62,845 nucleotides of DNA from Blastococcus sp. (GCA_025465355.1 JAODNN010000105.1:1-62845); one strand, 5' to 3'; shown: positions 50,866 through 61,542, counted from the first letter of the stretch. Made by a program: numbers and translations. Notes: generated by a model not told the origin, from the sequence alone.

Positions 50866-52440
50866 GTGACCCCGACCGACTCCGGGTCGGTACCCCGGAA
50901 GACGGGGCACCGACCGCTGCCCCTCACCGAACTGACCGACCTCATCGGTGCGCCCGTCGGGGGGGCCGCCGGTTCCCCGGAGATATCCGGCGTCACGCTG
51001 GCCTCCGGTGAGGTCGCCCCGGGTTTCCTGTACGCCGCGCTGCCCGGTACCCGGACGCACGGTGCCGCCTATCTCGACGACGCGGTGTCCCGCGGGGCGG
51101 CGGCGGTGCTCACCGATCCGGCCGGTCTCGCGACGGTGCCCGGCGACTGCGGGGTGCCGGTCTGCGTGGTCCCTGACCCGCGCGCCGTCCTCGGCGCCGT
51201 CGCCGACCGGGTCTACGGGGAGCCCAGCCGACGGCTCCGGGTCATCGGGATCACCGGCACGAACGGCAAGACGACGACGAGCTATCTGGTCGAGTCGGGT
51301 CTGGTCGCCGCCGGGCTCGGGACCGGGCTCATCGGCACCGTCGCGACGCGCATCCGGGGGAGGGACCGGGACGGCGCGCCGACCGTGACCGCCATCCCCA
51401 GCGTCCGCACCACCCCCGAGGCGCCCGCCGTGCACGCGCTGCTGGCCGAGATGGCCGACAAGGGCGTCGAGGCCGTGGTCATGGAGGTCTCCAGCCATGC
51501 GCTCGTGCAGGGCCGGGTCGGGGGCATCCGGTTCGCCGCCGCGGGCTTCACCAACCTCGGGCGGGACCATCTGGACTTCCACGGCGACCTGGAGTCCTAC
51601 TTCCAGGCCAAGGCCCTGCTCTTCGACGGGCGGGCCGCTGTCGAGGTGGTCGACATCGATGACGCGGCCGGCCGCCGCCTGGCCGACCGCTCCGACCGGG
51701 CACGTCCCGTCACTGTCTCCAGCAGCCGGGCGAGCGCCGCCGACTGGTGGGCCGACGACGTCGCCGCCGCCGCCCCCGACGGCGGATCCACGTTCACGCT
51801 GCACGGTCCGGGCGGCGGCAGCTGGCCGGCCCGGCTGCGGCTGCCAGGACGCTTCAACGTGGCCAATGCCGTGCTGGCCGTGGCCCTGCTCGACGCGGTC
51901 GGTGTGGACGTGGCGACGGCGGTCTCCGGGCTCGCGGACACGGTCGTCCCCGGCCGGATGGAGCCGGTGGACGCCGGCCAACCCTTCGTCGCGGTCATCG
52001 ACTACGCCCACACCCCGGACGCCGTCAGCACCGCGCTGGCAGCCCTCCGAGGTGCCACGAGCGGCAGGCTCATCACCGTGCTGGGCTGCGGCGGCGACCG
52101 CGATCCCGGAAAACGTCCGGCGATGGGGACCGCTGCGGCCCTTCTCAGCGATGTACTGATCGTGACGGATGACAATCCACGCTCCGAGGACCCTGCGGTC
52201 ATCCGTGCCGCGATGCTCGCCGGCATCCAGGACGTCCCGGAGAACGACCGGGCCGACGTGCTCGAGATCGGCGACCGGCGCGCGGCGATCGCCGCGGCCG
52301 TGAAGGCGGCCGGCCCGGGCGACACACTCCTCGTCGCCGGCAAGGGGCACGAGACGGGGCAGGAGATCGCCGGCCGGGTGCTGCCCTTCGATGACCGCGC
52401 CGTTCTGCGCGAGGTCCTGACGACGCTGGGAACTACGTGA
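50866..52440 (+). CDS. murE: UDP-MurNAc-tripeptide synthetase MurE (mDAP-adding)
   Basis: A 524-residue Mur ligase that adds the third stem residue to UDP-MurNAc-L-Ala-D-Glu. The ATP site is ITGTNGKTTTSYL (around residue 130), followed by VMEVSSHAL and GCGGDRDPGKRP. DNPRSEDP (around residue 435) is the meso-diaminopimelate selectivity motif, so the wall is mDAP type. The GTG at 50866 is set by the promoter and by the first conserved residues; the upstream open frame is non-coding. It overlaps murF by 4 bp. Confidence 0.95.
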   Translation: MTPTDSGSVPRKTGHRPLPLTELTDLIGAPVGGAAGSPEISGVTLASGEVAPGFLYAALPGTRTHGAAYLDDAVSRGAAAVLTDPAGLATVPGDCGVPVCVVPDPRAVLGAVADRVYGEPSRRLRVIGITGTNGKTTTSYLVESGLVAAGLGTGLIGTVATRIRGRDRDGAPTVTAIPSVRTTPEAPAVHALLAEMADKGVEAVVMEVSSHALVQGRVGGIRFAAAGFTNLGRDHLDFHGDLESYFQAKALLFDGRAAVEVVDIDDAAGRRLADRSDRARPVTVSSSRASAADWWADDVAAAAPDGGSTFTLHGPGGGSWPARLRLPGRFNVANAVLAVALLDAVGVDVATAVSGLADTVVPGRMEPVDAGQPFVAVIDYAHTPDAVSTALAALRGATSGRLITVLGCGGDRDPGKRPAMGTAAALLSDVLIVTDDNPRSEDPAVIRAAMLAGIQDVPENDRADVLEIGDRRAAIAAAVKAAGPGDTLLVAGKGHETGQEIAGRVLPFDDRAVLREVLTTLGTT

Positions 52441-53864
52441 TTGAGCTGACCTTGAGCGAGGTGGCCGGCCTCGTCGGCGGAACGCTGACCGGAGGCGACG
52501 GGGACGCCGTCGTGAGCGGGAAGGTCACCCTCGACTCGCGCACCGTCGCGGCGGGCGACCTGTTCGTCGCGGTCGCCGGCGAGCGGGTCGACGGCCACGA
52601 CTTCCTCGCTGCCGCCGGCGCTCAGGGCGCCGTCGGGGCCCTGAGCGCACGGCCCGACGAGGCGCTGCCGTGCATCGTCGTTCCCGACCCCGTGGGCGCC
52701 CTCGGGAGGCTGGCCGCCGGGGTGCACGCGCGGCTGGTGGACGGCGGACTGCGCACGCTGGCCATCACCGGCTCCTCGGGCAAGACCTCGACCAAGGACC
52801 TTCTCGGCCAGGTGCTCGCCGCCGCCGGTTCCACCGTGAGCCCGCCGGGGTCCTACAACAACGACATCGGTCTGCCACTCACGGTGCTCAGCGCCGACGA
52901 GCAGACCCGTTTCCTCGTCCTGGAGATGGGTGCGCGCGGGCCGGGACACATCGCCCGGCTGTGCGGAGTCGCCCCCCCGCAGGTGGGTGTCGTCCTGAAT
53001 GTCGGCTCGGCTCACCTCGGCGAGTTCGGCAGCCCGGAGGGGATCGCGCAGGCGAAGGGGGAACTCGTCGAGGCGCTGCCCGAGGACGGCACCGCGGTCC
53101 TCAACGCTGACGACCCGCGTGTGCTCGGCATGGCGTCGCGCACCCGTGCGCGGGTGCTCACCACCGGCTGGAGCGCAGACGCGGCGGTGCGCGCCACCGA
53201 GGTGAGCCTGGACGACGCCGCCCGAGCCCACTTCACCCTCGCCGCGGACGGCGAGGAGCATCCGGTGGCCCTGCGGGTGGTGGGGGAGCACCAGGTGGCC
53301 AACGCCTTGTCCGCGGCCGGAGCCGCCCTGGCGGTCGGCGTGGCACCGGCCGCCGTCGCCGCGGCACTCTCGTCGGCCGAGCCGCGCAGCCGCTGGCGCA
53401 TGGAGGTCGGCCGGCGGCCGGACGGCGTGACCGTGGTCAACGATGCCTACAACGCCAACCCCGAGTCGATGCGCGCCGCGCTCGGCGCGCTCGCCGGACT
53501 CCCCGGCACCCGCCGGATCGCGGTGCTCGGCGCCATGGCCGAACTCGGGCCCGGTGCCGCCGCGGAGCACGAGCGGCTGGGTCGGGCCGCCGCGGCCGCC
53601 GGGGTCGACCTCGTCGTGGCCGTAGGCGCCGATGCGGTAGGCATAGCCGACGGCGCGATCGCTGCCGGACGACACCCAGGAAAGGAGTCGGTGCACGTGC
53701 CGGACCGGGCCGCAGCCCGCGAGCTGCTTGCGCCCCAGCTGCGCCCCGGCGACGTCGTGCTGGTCAAGGCCAGCCGCTCCTACGGACTGGAGCAGCTCGC
53801 GGAGGACCTGCTCGCGGCGGCACCGGCCGCATCAGGGGGCAGCATCGTGGGGGGCGCTGCGTGA
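52437..53864 (+). CDS. murF: UDP-MurNAc-tripeptide-D-alanyl-D-alanine ligase MurF
   Basis: A 475-residue Mur ligase that adds D-Ala-D-Ala. ITGSSGKTSTKDLL is the ATP P-loop (SSGKTSTK is typical of MurF), with LEMGARGPGHI, VLNVGSAHLGEFGS, NDAYNANPESMRAAL and LGAMAELG following in the usual order. GTGA overlap with murE and GTG overlap with mraY show one operon. Confidence 0.95.
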   Translation: MIELTLSEVAGLVGGTLTGGDGDAVVSGKVTLDSRTVAAGDLFVAVAGERVDGHDFLAAAGAQGAVGALSARPDEALPCIVVPDPVGALGRLAAGVHARLVDGGLRTLAITGSSGKTSTKDLLGQVLAAAGSTVSPPGSYNNDIGLPLTVLSADEQTRFLVLEMGARGPGHIARLCGVAPPQVGVVLNVGSAHLGEFGSPEGIAQAKGELVEALPEDGTAVLNADDPRVLGMASRTRARVLTTGWSADAAVRATEVSLDDAARAHFTLAADGEEHPVALRVVGEHQVANALSAAGAALAVGVAPAAVAAALSSAEPRSRWRMEVGRRPDGVTVVNDAYNANPESMRAALGALAGLPGTRRIAVLGAMAELGPGAAAEHERLGRAAAAAGVDLVVAVGADAVGIADGAIAAGRHPGKESVHVPDRAAARELLAPQLRPGDVVLVKASRSYGLEQLAEDLLAAAPAASGGSIVGGAA

Positions 53865-54925
53865 AGTCGGTCCTGATCGCCGCGGGCGTCGGCCTGATCA
53901 TCTCCATCCTGCTGACCCCGGTGGCCATCCGGCTGTTCCGGCGGAACGGGCTCGGCCAGGAGATCCGGGACGACGGTCCCGAGAGCCATCTGTCGAAGCA
54001 GGGCACGCCCACCATGGGCGGCACGGTCATCGTCGGGGCGACGCTCGGCGGCTACCTGATCGCGCACCTGTTCCTGCGCGAGGGGTTCACCGCGAGCGGG
54101 CTCCTGCTGATGTTCCTGATGGTCGGCATGGGCACCGTCGGTTTCCTCGACGACTACCTCAAGATCCGGCACCGCCGCAGCCTGGGCCTGAACAAGACCG
54201 CCAAGCTGGTCGGCCAGCTGATCGTCGGGCTGACGTTCGCGATCCTGGCCATCCAGTTCCCCAGCAACGGAGTGACGCCGGCCTCGACCACGATCTCCTA
54301 CGTCCGCGACATCGCGCCGCTGGCCCTGGGTTCGGTGGCGTTCGTGATCCTGGCCTATCTGTTCATCGCCGGGTTCTCGAACGCGGTGAACCTCACCGAC
54401 GGGCTCGACGGGCTGGCGGCGGGTTCCGCGGCGATGGTCTTCGCGTCCTATGTGGTCATCTCGTTCTGGCTGTTCTCCCACGACTGCACCCGCAAGCTCA
54501 TCGACGGGTGCTACGAGGTGCGCGACCCGCTCGACGTCACGTTGGTCGCGGCCGCGGCGATGGGCGCGTGCCTGGGATTCCTGTGGTGGAACACCAGCCC
54601 CGCTCGGATCTTCATGGGTGACACCGGCTCGCTGGCTCTCGGCGGCCTGCTGCCCGGGATCGCCATCCTCACCCGCACCGAGCTCCTGCTCGTCGTCCTC
54701 GGCGGGCTGTTCGTCGCCGTCACGCTGTCCGTGGTCATCCAGGTCGCCTTCTTCCGGGCCACCCGGCGGCGGGTCTTCCGGATGGCACCCCTGCACCACC
54801 ACTTCGAGCTGGCCGGCTGGACGGAGAACACCGTCATCGTGCGGTTCTGGCTGGTCACGGGCATGGCGGTGGCGTTCGGCCTCGGGTTGTTCTACGCCGA
54901 CTGGCTCAAGTTCGCCGGGCTGTGA
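53861..54925 (+). CDS. mraY: Phospho-MurNAc-pentapeptide transferase MraY
   Basis: A 354-residue enzyme with about ten membrane helices that makes lipid I from UDP-MurNAc-pentapeptide and undecaprenyl phosphate. Conserved catalytic and substrate segments are GTPTMGG, FLDDYLKIRHRRSLGL, NAVNLTDGLDGLA, FMGDTGSLALGG and PLHHHFELAGW. It overlaps both neighbours by 4 bp. Confidence 0.96.
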   Translation: MKSVLIAAGVGLIISILLTPVAIRLFRRNGLGQEIRDDGPESHLSKQGTPTMGGTVIVGATLGGYLIAHLFLREGFTASGLLLMFLMVGMGTVGFLDDYLKIRHRRSLGLNKTAKLVGQLIVGLTFAILAIQFPSNGVTPASTTISYVRDIAPLALGSVAFVILAYLFIAGFSNAVNLTDGLDGLAAGSAAMVFASYVVISFWLFSHDCTRKLIDGCYEVRDPLDVTLVAAAAMGACLGFLWWNTSPARIFMGDTGSLALGGLLPGIAILTRTELLLVVLGGLFVAVTLSVVIQVAFFRATRRRVFRMAPLHHHFELAGWTENTVIVRFWLVTGMAVAFGLGLFYADWLKFAGL

Positions 54926-56358
54926 GCGGCAGCGTGCAGGACGTTCCCGAGGAGATCGGGGGGCGCACGGTCGTCGTCGCCGGGCTCGGGGTCTCCGGCG
55001 CGGCCGCGGCGCGGGTGCTCCTGGCCCGCGGCGCGCGGGTCCTGCTCGCCGATGCGGCCGAACCGCCCGTCGTGGCGGAGCTGATCGCCGCGGGCGGTAC
55101 GTGGCTGGGTGCGGTGTCGGCGGTGCCCGACGGCACCGACCTGGTGGTCACGTCGCCGGGCTGGCGTCCCGACTCCCCCCTGCTCGTCGACGCCGCCCGG
55201 CGGGGCGTGCCGGTGGTGGGGGAGCCGGAGCTGGCCTGGCGGCTGCGGATCCGGGATGCCGACAGCCGCGCCGCTCCCTGGCTGGCCGTCACCGGCACGA
55301 ACGGCAAGACGACGACGGTCACGATGCTCGAGGCCATCCTGCTGGCGGCCGGGCGGCGGGCCGTCGCGGCGGGCAACGTCGGCCGGCCACTGATCGAGGT
55401 CGTCACGGCCAGGAGGGACGACGGGACGCCGGAGTTCGACACGATCGCCTGCGAGCTGTCGAGCTTCCAGCTGCACTGGTCGTCGACCATCGCCCCGGCC
55501 GCGGCGGCTGTGCTCAACGTGGCCGACGACCACACCGACTGGCACGGCTCCTTCGCCGCCTACCGGGAGGCCAAGGCTCGCATCCTGCGGTTCGCGCCGG
55601 TCGCCGTCGCCGATGCCGGCGACCCGGTGGCTGCGGGGCTGGTCGCGGCGCACCACCACCCCGTCACCGTCACCCTGGGGGAGCCCGGTCGCGGTCAGCT
55701 CGGCGTCCGGTCCGGCGCGCTGGTGGACCGGGCGTTCAACGACGAGCCGGCCGGTGAGCTGCTCGTCGAGCAGTCGCAGCTGCAGGTCCGGGGCCCGCAC
55801 AACACCGTCAACGCGCTCGCCGCGGCCGCCCTGGCGCGTGCGGCCGGCGTGCCCGCGGAGGCGGTCGGCCGCGGCCTGGCCGGGTTCGAGGGCGGTGCGC
55901 ACCGCAACGTCCTGGTGCGCACGGTCGCCGGGGTGGACTACGTCGACGACAGCAAGGCCACCAACCCGCACGCGGCGGGGGCCTCGCTGGCGGCCTATCC
56001 GCGGGTCGTGTGGATCGCGGGTGGCCTGCTCAAGGGCGCCGACGTCGATCCGTTGGTCGCGGCGGTCGCCGGACGACTCGGGGGAGTGGTGCTGCTCGGC
56101 CGCGACCGCGCCGTGATCGCCGCTTCCCTGGCGCGACACGCCCCAATGGTCCCAGTGGTCACGGTGGTCAGCGGCGACGATGAGCGGATGGAGGGGACTG
56201 CCGAGGCGACGATGCGGGACGCCGTCGTCGCGGCAGCCCGGATGGCCCGTCCCGGCGACACGGTGCTGCTGGCGCCGGCCGCGGCCTCCATGGACGTCTT
56301 CCGTGACTACGCGCACCGCGGCCGGGCGTTCGCCGAGGCCGTGGCGGCGCTCCGGTGA
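54922..56358 (+). CDS. murD: UDP-MurNAc-L-alanine-D-glutamate ligase MurD
   Basis: A 478-residue Mur ligase that adds D-glutamate. The N-terminal Rossmann region is VVVAGLGVSGAAAARVL, the P-loop VTGTNGKTTTVTML (around residue 124), then CELSSFQLHW, LNVADDHTDWH and DDSKATNPHA, all in family order. It starts with a GTGA overlap and ends 7 bp before ftsW. Confidence 0.95.
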   Translation: MSGSVQDVPEEIGGRTVVVAGLGVSGAAAARVLLARGARVLLADAAEPPVVAELIAAGGTWLGAVSAVPDGTDLVVTSPGWRPDSPLLVDAARRGVPVVGEPELAWRLRIRDADSRAAPWLAVTGTNGKTTTVTMLEAILLAAGRRAVAAGNVGRPLIEVVTARRDDGTPEFDTIACELSSFQLHWSSTIAPAAAAVLNVADDHTDWHGSFAAYREAKARILRFAPVAVADAGDPVAAGLVAAHHHPVTVTLGEPGRGQLGVRSGALVDRAFNDEPAGELLVEQSQLQVRGPHNTVNALAAAALARAAGVPAEAVGRGLAGFEGGAHRNVLVRTVAGVDYVDDSKATNPHAAGASLAAYPRVVWIAGGLLKGADVDPLVAAVAGRLGGVVLLGRDRAVIAASLARHAPMVPVVTVVSGDDERMEGTAEATMRDAVVAAARMARPGDTVLLAPAAASMDVFRDYAHRGRAFAEAVAALR

Positions 56359-56365
56359 GCCGTCG

Positions 56366-57835
56366 ATGACCACGAGCACCCGCCCGCGCTCGACCGGCGC
56401 GGACCGCCGCCCCCCGGTGTCACCGAACCGCGGCCGGCCCGCACCGCGCCGACTGCGCGGCCCCGCCTGGCTCGACGGGCCCATGACGAGCTGTCACCTG
56501 GTCCTCGGCGCTGCCGGACTGCTGCTCACCATCGGCCTGGTCATGGTGTTCTCGGCGTCCTCCATCAAGGCGGCGCTCGCCCACGAGCCGGTGTGGGCGC
56601 CCGGTGTCCAGCAGGTGGTGTGGGCCGCTCTCGGGATCGGCGCGATGCTGGTGGCTCTCCGGCTGCCCGCGGGCTTCCTGCGCCGGTGGTCACCGATCGC
56701 GCTCCTCGTCGTCGTCTTCCTGCTGCTCCTCGTGCTGGTTCCGGGCGTCGGCCTGAAGCTCAACGGCGCACGGCAGTGGTTCAACCTGGGCTTCGCCAAC
56801 TTCCAGCCTTCCGAGGTCGCCAAGCTGGTGTTCGCGCTCTGGGGCGCGCACGTGCTGGCGTTGCGTGAGAGGTACATGACCACCTCCTCGCTGCTGGTGC
56901 CGGTCCTGCCGGTGTTCGGCGTCCTGTCGCTGCTGATGATCGTCGAGCCGGACTTCGGTTCCGTCGTCAGCCTCGGGCTCGTCCTCGCCGGGCTGCTCTG
57001 GGCGGGTGGGATGCCGATGAAGTACTTCGGCGGGTTCGTCGTGGTGGCTGCGGTGCTGATCGTGATCCTGGTCAAGGCAGCGCCCTACCGGATGGCCCGG
57101 ATCACCTCGTTCCTCGACCCGTTCGCCGACAAGAGTGGCGCCGGCTTCCAGGCGGTCCGCGGCATGTACGCGCTGGCCACCGGTGGGCTGTGGGGAGTGG
57201 GGCTCGGCAACAGCGCGATGAAGTGGGACCTGCTGCCGCACGCGGAGTCCGACTACATCTTCGCCATCATCGGTGAGGAGCTCGGTTTCCTCGGCTGCCT
57301 CGTGGTGGTAACCCTCTACGGCGTGCTCGCCTACGCCGGTTTCCGCATCGCCCACCGCTCGGCCGACCGGTTCATCCAGCTGGCGAGCGTCGCGATCACG
57401 GTCTGGCTGATCGGCCAGGCCGCGATGAACATGGGCTACGTCGTCGGGCTGCTGCCGGTCACCGGTGTGCAGCTACCGCTCATCTCCGCGGGCGGCACCT
57501 CGCTGGTGCTCACCCTCTTCATCGTCGGGCTGCTCACGCGTTTCGCCCGTTCGGAGCCGGCCGCGATCGAGAGCCAGCGGAGCCGCACCCGCGGCCGCCT
57601 GGCCCGCCTGCTGCTGCCGGTCCCCGCCACCGCGGTCGACCCCGTCCGTCCCCGCCACCGTCCCCACGGAGCCCCGGACGAACGGGTGTCGTCGGTAGGC
57701 GGGGGACGCACCCTGGTGCACGCGGGCCGCCCGCGCGAGCGAGTGCCCGGCCCCGAGCGCAGGCCGGTGGCCGAGCGGGCTGAGCGCAGGCCGGTGGCCG
57801 AGCGGGCTGAGCGGCGGCCGGTGGGCCCGCGGTGA
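56366..57835 (+). CDS. ftsW: Septal peptidoglycan glycosyltransferase FtsW
   Basis: A 489-residue SEDS-family polymerase with about ten membrane helices. [52 protein letters not shown] and [11 protein letters not shown] are SEDS hallmarks. It polymerises septal glycan with FtsI. The N-terminal ~45 residues are basic and disordered. The C-terminal ~90 residues are an Arg/Pro-rich tail that ends in a tandem repeat of the unit ERRPVAERA. Confidence 0.95.
   Translation: MTTSTRPRSTGADRRPPVSPNRGRPAPRRLRGPAWLDGPMTSCHLVLGAAGLLLTIGLVMVFSASSIKAALAHEPVWAPGVQQVVWAALGIGAMLVALRLPAGFLRRWSPIALLVVVFLLLLVLVPGVGLKLNGARQWFNLGFANFQPSEVAKLVFALWGAHVLALRERYMTTSSLLVPVLPVFGVLSLLMIVEPDFGSVVSLGLVLAGLLWAGGMPMKYFGGFVVVAAVLIVILVKAAPYRMARITSFLDPFADKSGAGFQAVRGMYALATGGLWGVGLGNSAMKWDLLPHAESDYIFAIIGEELGFLGCLVVVTLYGVLAYAGFRIAHRSADRFIQLASVAITVWLIGQAAMNMGYVVGLLPVTGVQLPLISAGGTSLVLTLFIVGLLTRFARSEPAAIESQRSRTRGRLARLLLPVPATAVDPVRPRHRPHGAPDERVSSVGGGRTLVHAGRPRERVPGPERRPVAERAERRPVAERAERRPVGPR
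57755..57824. repeat. 27-bp tandem repeat at the ftsW 3' end
   Basis: Identical 27-bp units lie at 57755-57781 and 57782-57808, with a partial, diverged third unit after them. They encode the nine-residue unit ERRPVAERA in the cytoplasmic tail of FtsW. Confidence 0.9.
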
Positions 57836-58959
57836 GCGCGGCCGACCTGCGGCCGCTGAGCATCGTCCTGGCCGGCGGGGGGACCGGGGGGCACATCGAG
57901 CCGATGCTCGCCCTTGCCGACGCCCTGCGCCGGCGCGCCGAGGGCGGGCGGGAGCTGCGGATCACCTGCCTCGGGACCGCCCGCGGGATGGAGACCCGGC
58001 TGGTCCCGGCCCGGGGCTACGACCTGCGGCTGATCCCGCCGGTTCCACTGCCCCGCAAGCCCACCGTCGACCTGCTGCGCGTGCCCGGCCGGGTGCGTCG
58101 GGCCGTGGCCGAGACCCGCACCCTGCTCGACGAACTGGCCGCCGACGTCGTCGTCGGCTTCGGGGGGTACGTGGCGCTTCCGGCGTACCTGGCTGCGCGG
58201 CGGGGCCGGGGACGGGCGGGGATACCGATCGTGGTGCATGAGCAGAACGCCCTGCCGGGCCTGGCCAACCGGGTGGGTGCGCGGCTGGCCGCACGGGTCG
58301 GGGTCACCATGCCCGGCACGAAGCTGCACCGGGCTGAGCACGTCGGCATGCCGCTGCGCCGTGCGATCAGCTCCCTGGACCGCCCGGCTCGTCGCGCGGA
58401 GGCGCGGGCGGCCTTCGGTCTGGACGCCGACCGGCCCACCCTGCTGGTCTTCGGCGGCTCCCAGGGGGCCGCCTCGCTGAACCGCGCCGCTGTCGCCGCG
58501 GCCGACGCGCTCACCGCCGCCGGGGTGCAGGTGTTGCACGCCCGAGGGCCCAAGAACACCGACGTGACGGTTCCACCGAGATCCGCCGGGCAAGCTCCGT
58601 ACGTCGTCGTGGACTATCTGGAGCGTATGGATCTCGCCTACGCCGCCGCCGACCTGGCGCTGTGCCGCTCGGGGGCGGTGACCGTGGCAGAGCTGTCCGC
58701 GGTGGGGCTGCCGGCCGCCTTCGTGCCGCTGCCCATCGGTAACGGCGAACAGCGGCGCAACGCCCTACCGGTCGTCGAGGCCGGCGGTGGGCTCCTGGTC
58801 GAGGACGCGGACCTCAGCCCGACCTGGATCGAGCAGCGGTTGCTCCCTCTGCTCACCGACCCCACCGCGCTGGCGGGGTACGGCCGGAACGCCGCGGCCG
58901 CGGGCGTGCCGGACGCCGACGAGCGGCTCGCGGAGATGGTGCTGGAGGTGGCCCGGTGA
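57832..58959 (+). CDS. murG: UDP-GlcNAc:lipid I GlcNAc transferase MurG
   Basis: A 375-residue GT28 enzyme that makes lipid [22 protein letters not shown] is the first glycine loop, [19 protein letters not shown] and [17 protein letters not shown] follow, and [13 protein letters not shown] and the C-terminal donor region SGAVTVAEL complete it. It begins with a GTGA overlap to ftsW and ends with one to murC. Confidence 0.96.
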   Translation: MSAADLRPLSIVLAGGGTGGHIEPMLALADALRRRAEGGRELRITCLGTARGMETRLVPARGYDLRLIPPVPLPRKPTVDLLRVPGRVRRAVAETRTLLDELAADVVVGFGGYVALPAYLAARRGRGRAGIPIVVHEQNALPGLANRVGARLAARVGVTMPGTKLHRAEHVGMPLRRAISSLDRPARRAEARAAFGLDADRPTLLVFGGSQGAASLNRAAVAAADALTAAGVQVLHARGPKNTDVTVPPRSAGQAPYVVVDYLERMDLAYAAADLALCRSGAVTVAELSAVGLPAAFVPLPIGNGEQRRNALPVVEAGGGLLVEDADLSPTWIEQRLLPLLTDPTALAGYGRNAAAAGVPDADERLAEMVLEVAR

Positions 58960-60386
58960 GCGCCGCGGACGTGGCGGCCTGGACGGACCCCGTCCCGGCG
59001 TTGTCCGAGCTGGGCCAGGTGCACTTCATCGGCATCGGCGGCGCCGGGATGAGCGGGATCGCGCGCATCCTGCTCGCCCGAGGCGTCAAGGTGTCCGGCA
59101 GTGACCGCCGGGACACTCCGACCCTGCTGGCACTGCGCGCGCTGGGTGCCCGGGTCGAGGTCGGGCACGACCCGGCTTATCTGGGCACGGCCGACACGGT
59201 CGTCGTCTCCACCGCGATCCGCACCGAGAACCCGGAGCTCTCGGCCGCCCGCGAGCGTGGGCTGCGGGTGCTGCCCCGCGCCGTTGCCCTGGCCTCGGTC
59301 ATGGCCGGCCGGCGGAGCGTCGCGGTGGCCGGGACGCACGGGAAGACCTCGACGACGTCGATGCTGACCGTCGCCGTCCAGGCCTGCGGCGCCGACCCGT
59401 CGTTCGCGATCGGCGGCGACCTCAACGAGTCCGGCAGCAACGCGCACGCGGGGGAGGGCGACATCTTCGTCGCCGAGGCCGACGAGAGCGACCGCTCGTT
59501 CCTGCTGCTGTCCCCGTTCGGCGCCATCGTCACCAACGTCGAGGCCGACCACCTGGACAACTACGGCGACCTGGCGGCGGTCGAGGCCGCCTTCGACCGA
59601 TTCATGGAGACCGTCGACCCCGACGGCTTCGTCGTCGTCTGTGCCGACGACCCGGGGGCCGCCCGGTTGCGCACGGTCCCGACGAAGGCGCGGCTGTGGA
59701 CCTACGGCCGCGCCGCGGACGCCGACCTCGTCCTGGCCGACCTGGACGTCGCCCAGGACGGAACCAGCTACACCGCGATCTTCCGGGGGTGCGATCTCGG
59801 CCGGGTCCGGATCCAGGTGCCGGGTGAGCACATGGCGCTCAACAGTGCCGCGGCGCTGCTCGCCGGACTGGAGCTGGGGCTGCCGGCCGACGGCCTGATC
59901 GACGGGCTCGCCCGTTTCGGCGGGGTGCACCGGCGATTCGAGCTCAAGGGCTCGGTCGGCGGGGTGCGGGTCTACGACGATTACGCCCACCACCCGACCG
60001 AGGTCAGCGCCCAGCTGCGGGCGGCCCGGGCCGTCGCAGGCAGCGGGCGGCTGGTCGTCGCCTTCCAGCCACACCTCTACAGCCGGACCCGCGAGTTCGC
60101 CGAGGGCTTCGGCCAGGCGCTCGGGCTGGCCGACGAGGTCGTGGTCATGGAGATCTACGGTGCCCGTGAGGACCCGGTGCCCGGTATCACCGGGGCGATG
60201 GTCGCCGACGCCGTCCCGCTGCCGGCCGAGCGGGTGCTGTTCGAGCCGTCGTGGTCAGCAGCGGCGCCTGCGCTGGCCGCCCGCGCGCGGCCGGGCGACC
60301 TGGTGCTCACCATGGGCGCCGGGGACGTCTCGATGGTCGGCCCGGAGGTGCTCGAGGCGCTGCGCTCCCGGACGAACGGGCGATGA
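58956..60386 (+). CDS. murC: UDP-MurNAc-L-alanine ligase MurC
   Basis: A 476-residue Mur ligase that adds L-alanine to UDP-MurNAc. [17 protein letters not shown], then [14 protein letters not shown] (P-loop around residue 126), [14 protein letters not shown], and [19 protein letters not shown] with [11 protein letters not shown] are diagnostic. Its stop overlaps the ftsQ ATG. Confidence 0.96.
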   Translation: MSAADVAAWTDPVPALSELGQVHFIGIGGAGMSGIARILLARGVKVSGSDRRDTPTLLALRALGARVEVGHDPAYLGTADTVVVSTAIRTENPELSAARERGLRVLPRAVALASVMAGRRSVAVAGTHGKTSTTSMLTVAVQACGADPSFAIGGDLNESGSNAHAGEGDIFVAEADESDRSFLLLSPFGAIVTNVEADHLDNYGDLAAVEAAFDRFMETVDPDGFVVVCADDPGAARLRTVPTKARLWTYGRAADADLVLADLDVAQDGTSYTAIFRGCDLGRVRIQVPGEHMALNSAAALLAGLELGLPADGLIDGLARFGGVHRRFELKGSVGGVRVYDDYAHHPTEVSAQLRAARAVAGSGRLVVAFQPHLYSRTREFAEGFGQALGLADEVVVMEIYGAREDPVPGITGAMVADAVPLPAERVLFEPSWSAAAPALAARARPGDLVLTMGAGDVSMVGPEVLEALRSRTNGR

Positions 60387-61186
60387 GCCGGACCGGCACC
60401 ACCACGCGGGACCGGCGTCAGGGTTCGCGGCGGACGGCCGAGCGCCGGGCGTCAGGGGCCGTGACGCCGTTGCCGAGCCGGCGGCGGGAGCGGGCCGACC
60501 GACGGAAGCGCCCGCTGCTGCGCGTGGCGATCGCGGTTCTCCTGGTGGCCTCCGTGGCGTGGGTTCTGTGGGCCGGCCCGCTGCTCGCCGTGCGCAGCAT
60601 CCAGGTCGACGGCGTCGCCGGGCTGCCTGCCGCCCTGGTCCGGCAGAGTGCCGGGATCGAGAGCGGCACGCCGCTGCTGCGGGTCGACGTGGCCGCCGCC
60701 CGGGCCCGCGTCGAGCGGCTGCCCCAGGTCGCCTCGGCGACGGTCAACCTCGGCTGGCCGGACCGCGTCGTGATCACGGTGACCGAGCGGGTCGCGGTGG
60801 CCGTGGTCGGACCACCCGGGCAGCGGTCCCTGGTCGATGCCACGGGGGTGCTGTTCGACACCATCAGCGGCAGCCCGCCGAGGGGAGTGGTGCCGATCGA
60901 GGTGGACCACGCCGGGCCGCGCGACCCTGCCACGGCTGCGGTGCTCAGTGCGGTGACGGCGCTCCCGCACGCGCTGCGGACGAGGGTCGCCCGTGCCGCC
61001 GCCACGGGCGCCGGCGAGGTGACGCTCACCCTGGCCGACGGCACGACCGTGCGCTGGGGAACCTCCGAGCGCTCGGCCGCCAAGGGCGTTGCGCTGGCCG
61101 GGCTCCTGCAGCAGATCGACGCGGGGCAGCTCGACCGGGCCACGACGATCGACGTCAGCACGCCCACCGCGGTCGTCCTCCGCTAA
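60383..61186 (+). CDS. ftsQ: Cell division protein FtsQ
   Basis: A 267-residue bitopic protein. The cytoplasmic N-terminus is very basic; one helix (LLRVAIAVLLVASVAWVLWA) is followed by the POTRA domain (VRSIQVDGVAGLPAALVRQSAGIESGTPLLRVD) and the FtsQ domain. FtsQ bridges FtsL/FtsB to the divisome. The ATG at 60383 makes an ATGA overlap with murC; the upstream open frame is non-coding. Confidence 0.93.
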   Translation: MSRTGTTTRDRRQGSRRTAERRASGAVTPLPSRRRERADRRKRPLLRVAIAVLLVASVAWVLWAGPLLAVRSIQVDGVAGLPAALVRQSAGIESGTPLLRVDVAAARARVERLPQVASATVNLGWPDRVVITVTERVAVAVVGPPGQRSLVDATGVLFDTISGSPPRGVVPIEVDHAGPRDPATAAVLSAVTALPHALRTRVARAAATGAGEVTLTLADGTTVRWGTSERSAAKGVALAGLLQQIDAGQLDRATTIDVSTPTAVVLR

Positions 61187-61465
61187 CGCCGGCGGCCGGG
61201 TCGGCACGGCAGGTCGCGGACGGTGGCCCCGCGGCTCCGGAGGGCTCCGCGGGAGGGCCGCAGCCGACACGCGCGGGACCGCGACACGCCCGACACGCAA
61301 AGTCTCTTTCGCAGGTTCCCGCTCTCCGGATGTCCGCGGGTCTGGACCCTGACATGAGACGTTCACCTGGCGGGTCGTCACACTTAGTGGTGTTCATGTG
61401 TCCAATGGGTCGCGAGTGTTTCGTGCGATCCGCGTCCACCGACACGCCGACCCCACGAGGGTGCT

Positions 61466-61495
61466 TGTAGCGGCTATCGGGACCCACCTAACTTC
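61466..61495 (+). promoter_or_regulatory. ftsZ: Candidate distal ftsZ promoter
   Basis: TTGTAG (61466-61471) and TAACTT (61490-61495) are separated by 18 bp, a reasonable SigA-type pair, about 65 bp before the ftsZ start. Confidence 0.4.
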
Positions 61496-61511
61496 GTCCC
61501 GGTCGAGCAAG

Positions 61512-61542
61512 TTGACATAACTGTAACGCTGAACTTGAGGAT
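61512..61542 (+). promoter_or_regulatory. ftsZ: Candidate proximal ftsZ promoter with perfect -35
   Basis: TTGACA at 61512-61517 is a perfect -35 inside the AT-rich segment just before ftsZ. The best -10 is GAGGAT at 61537-61542, at a long 19-bp spacing, so the -10 is uncertain. Similar TTGACATAAC-type sequences precede ftsZ in other actinobacteria, from memory. Confidence 0.45.
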
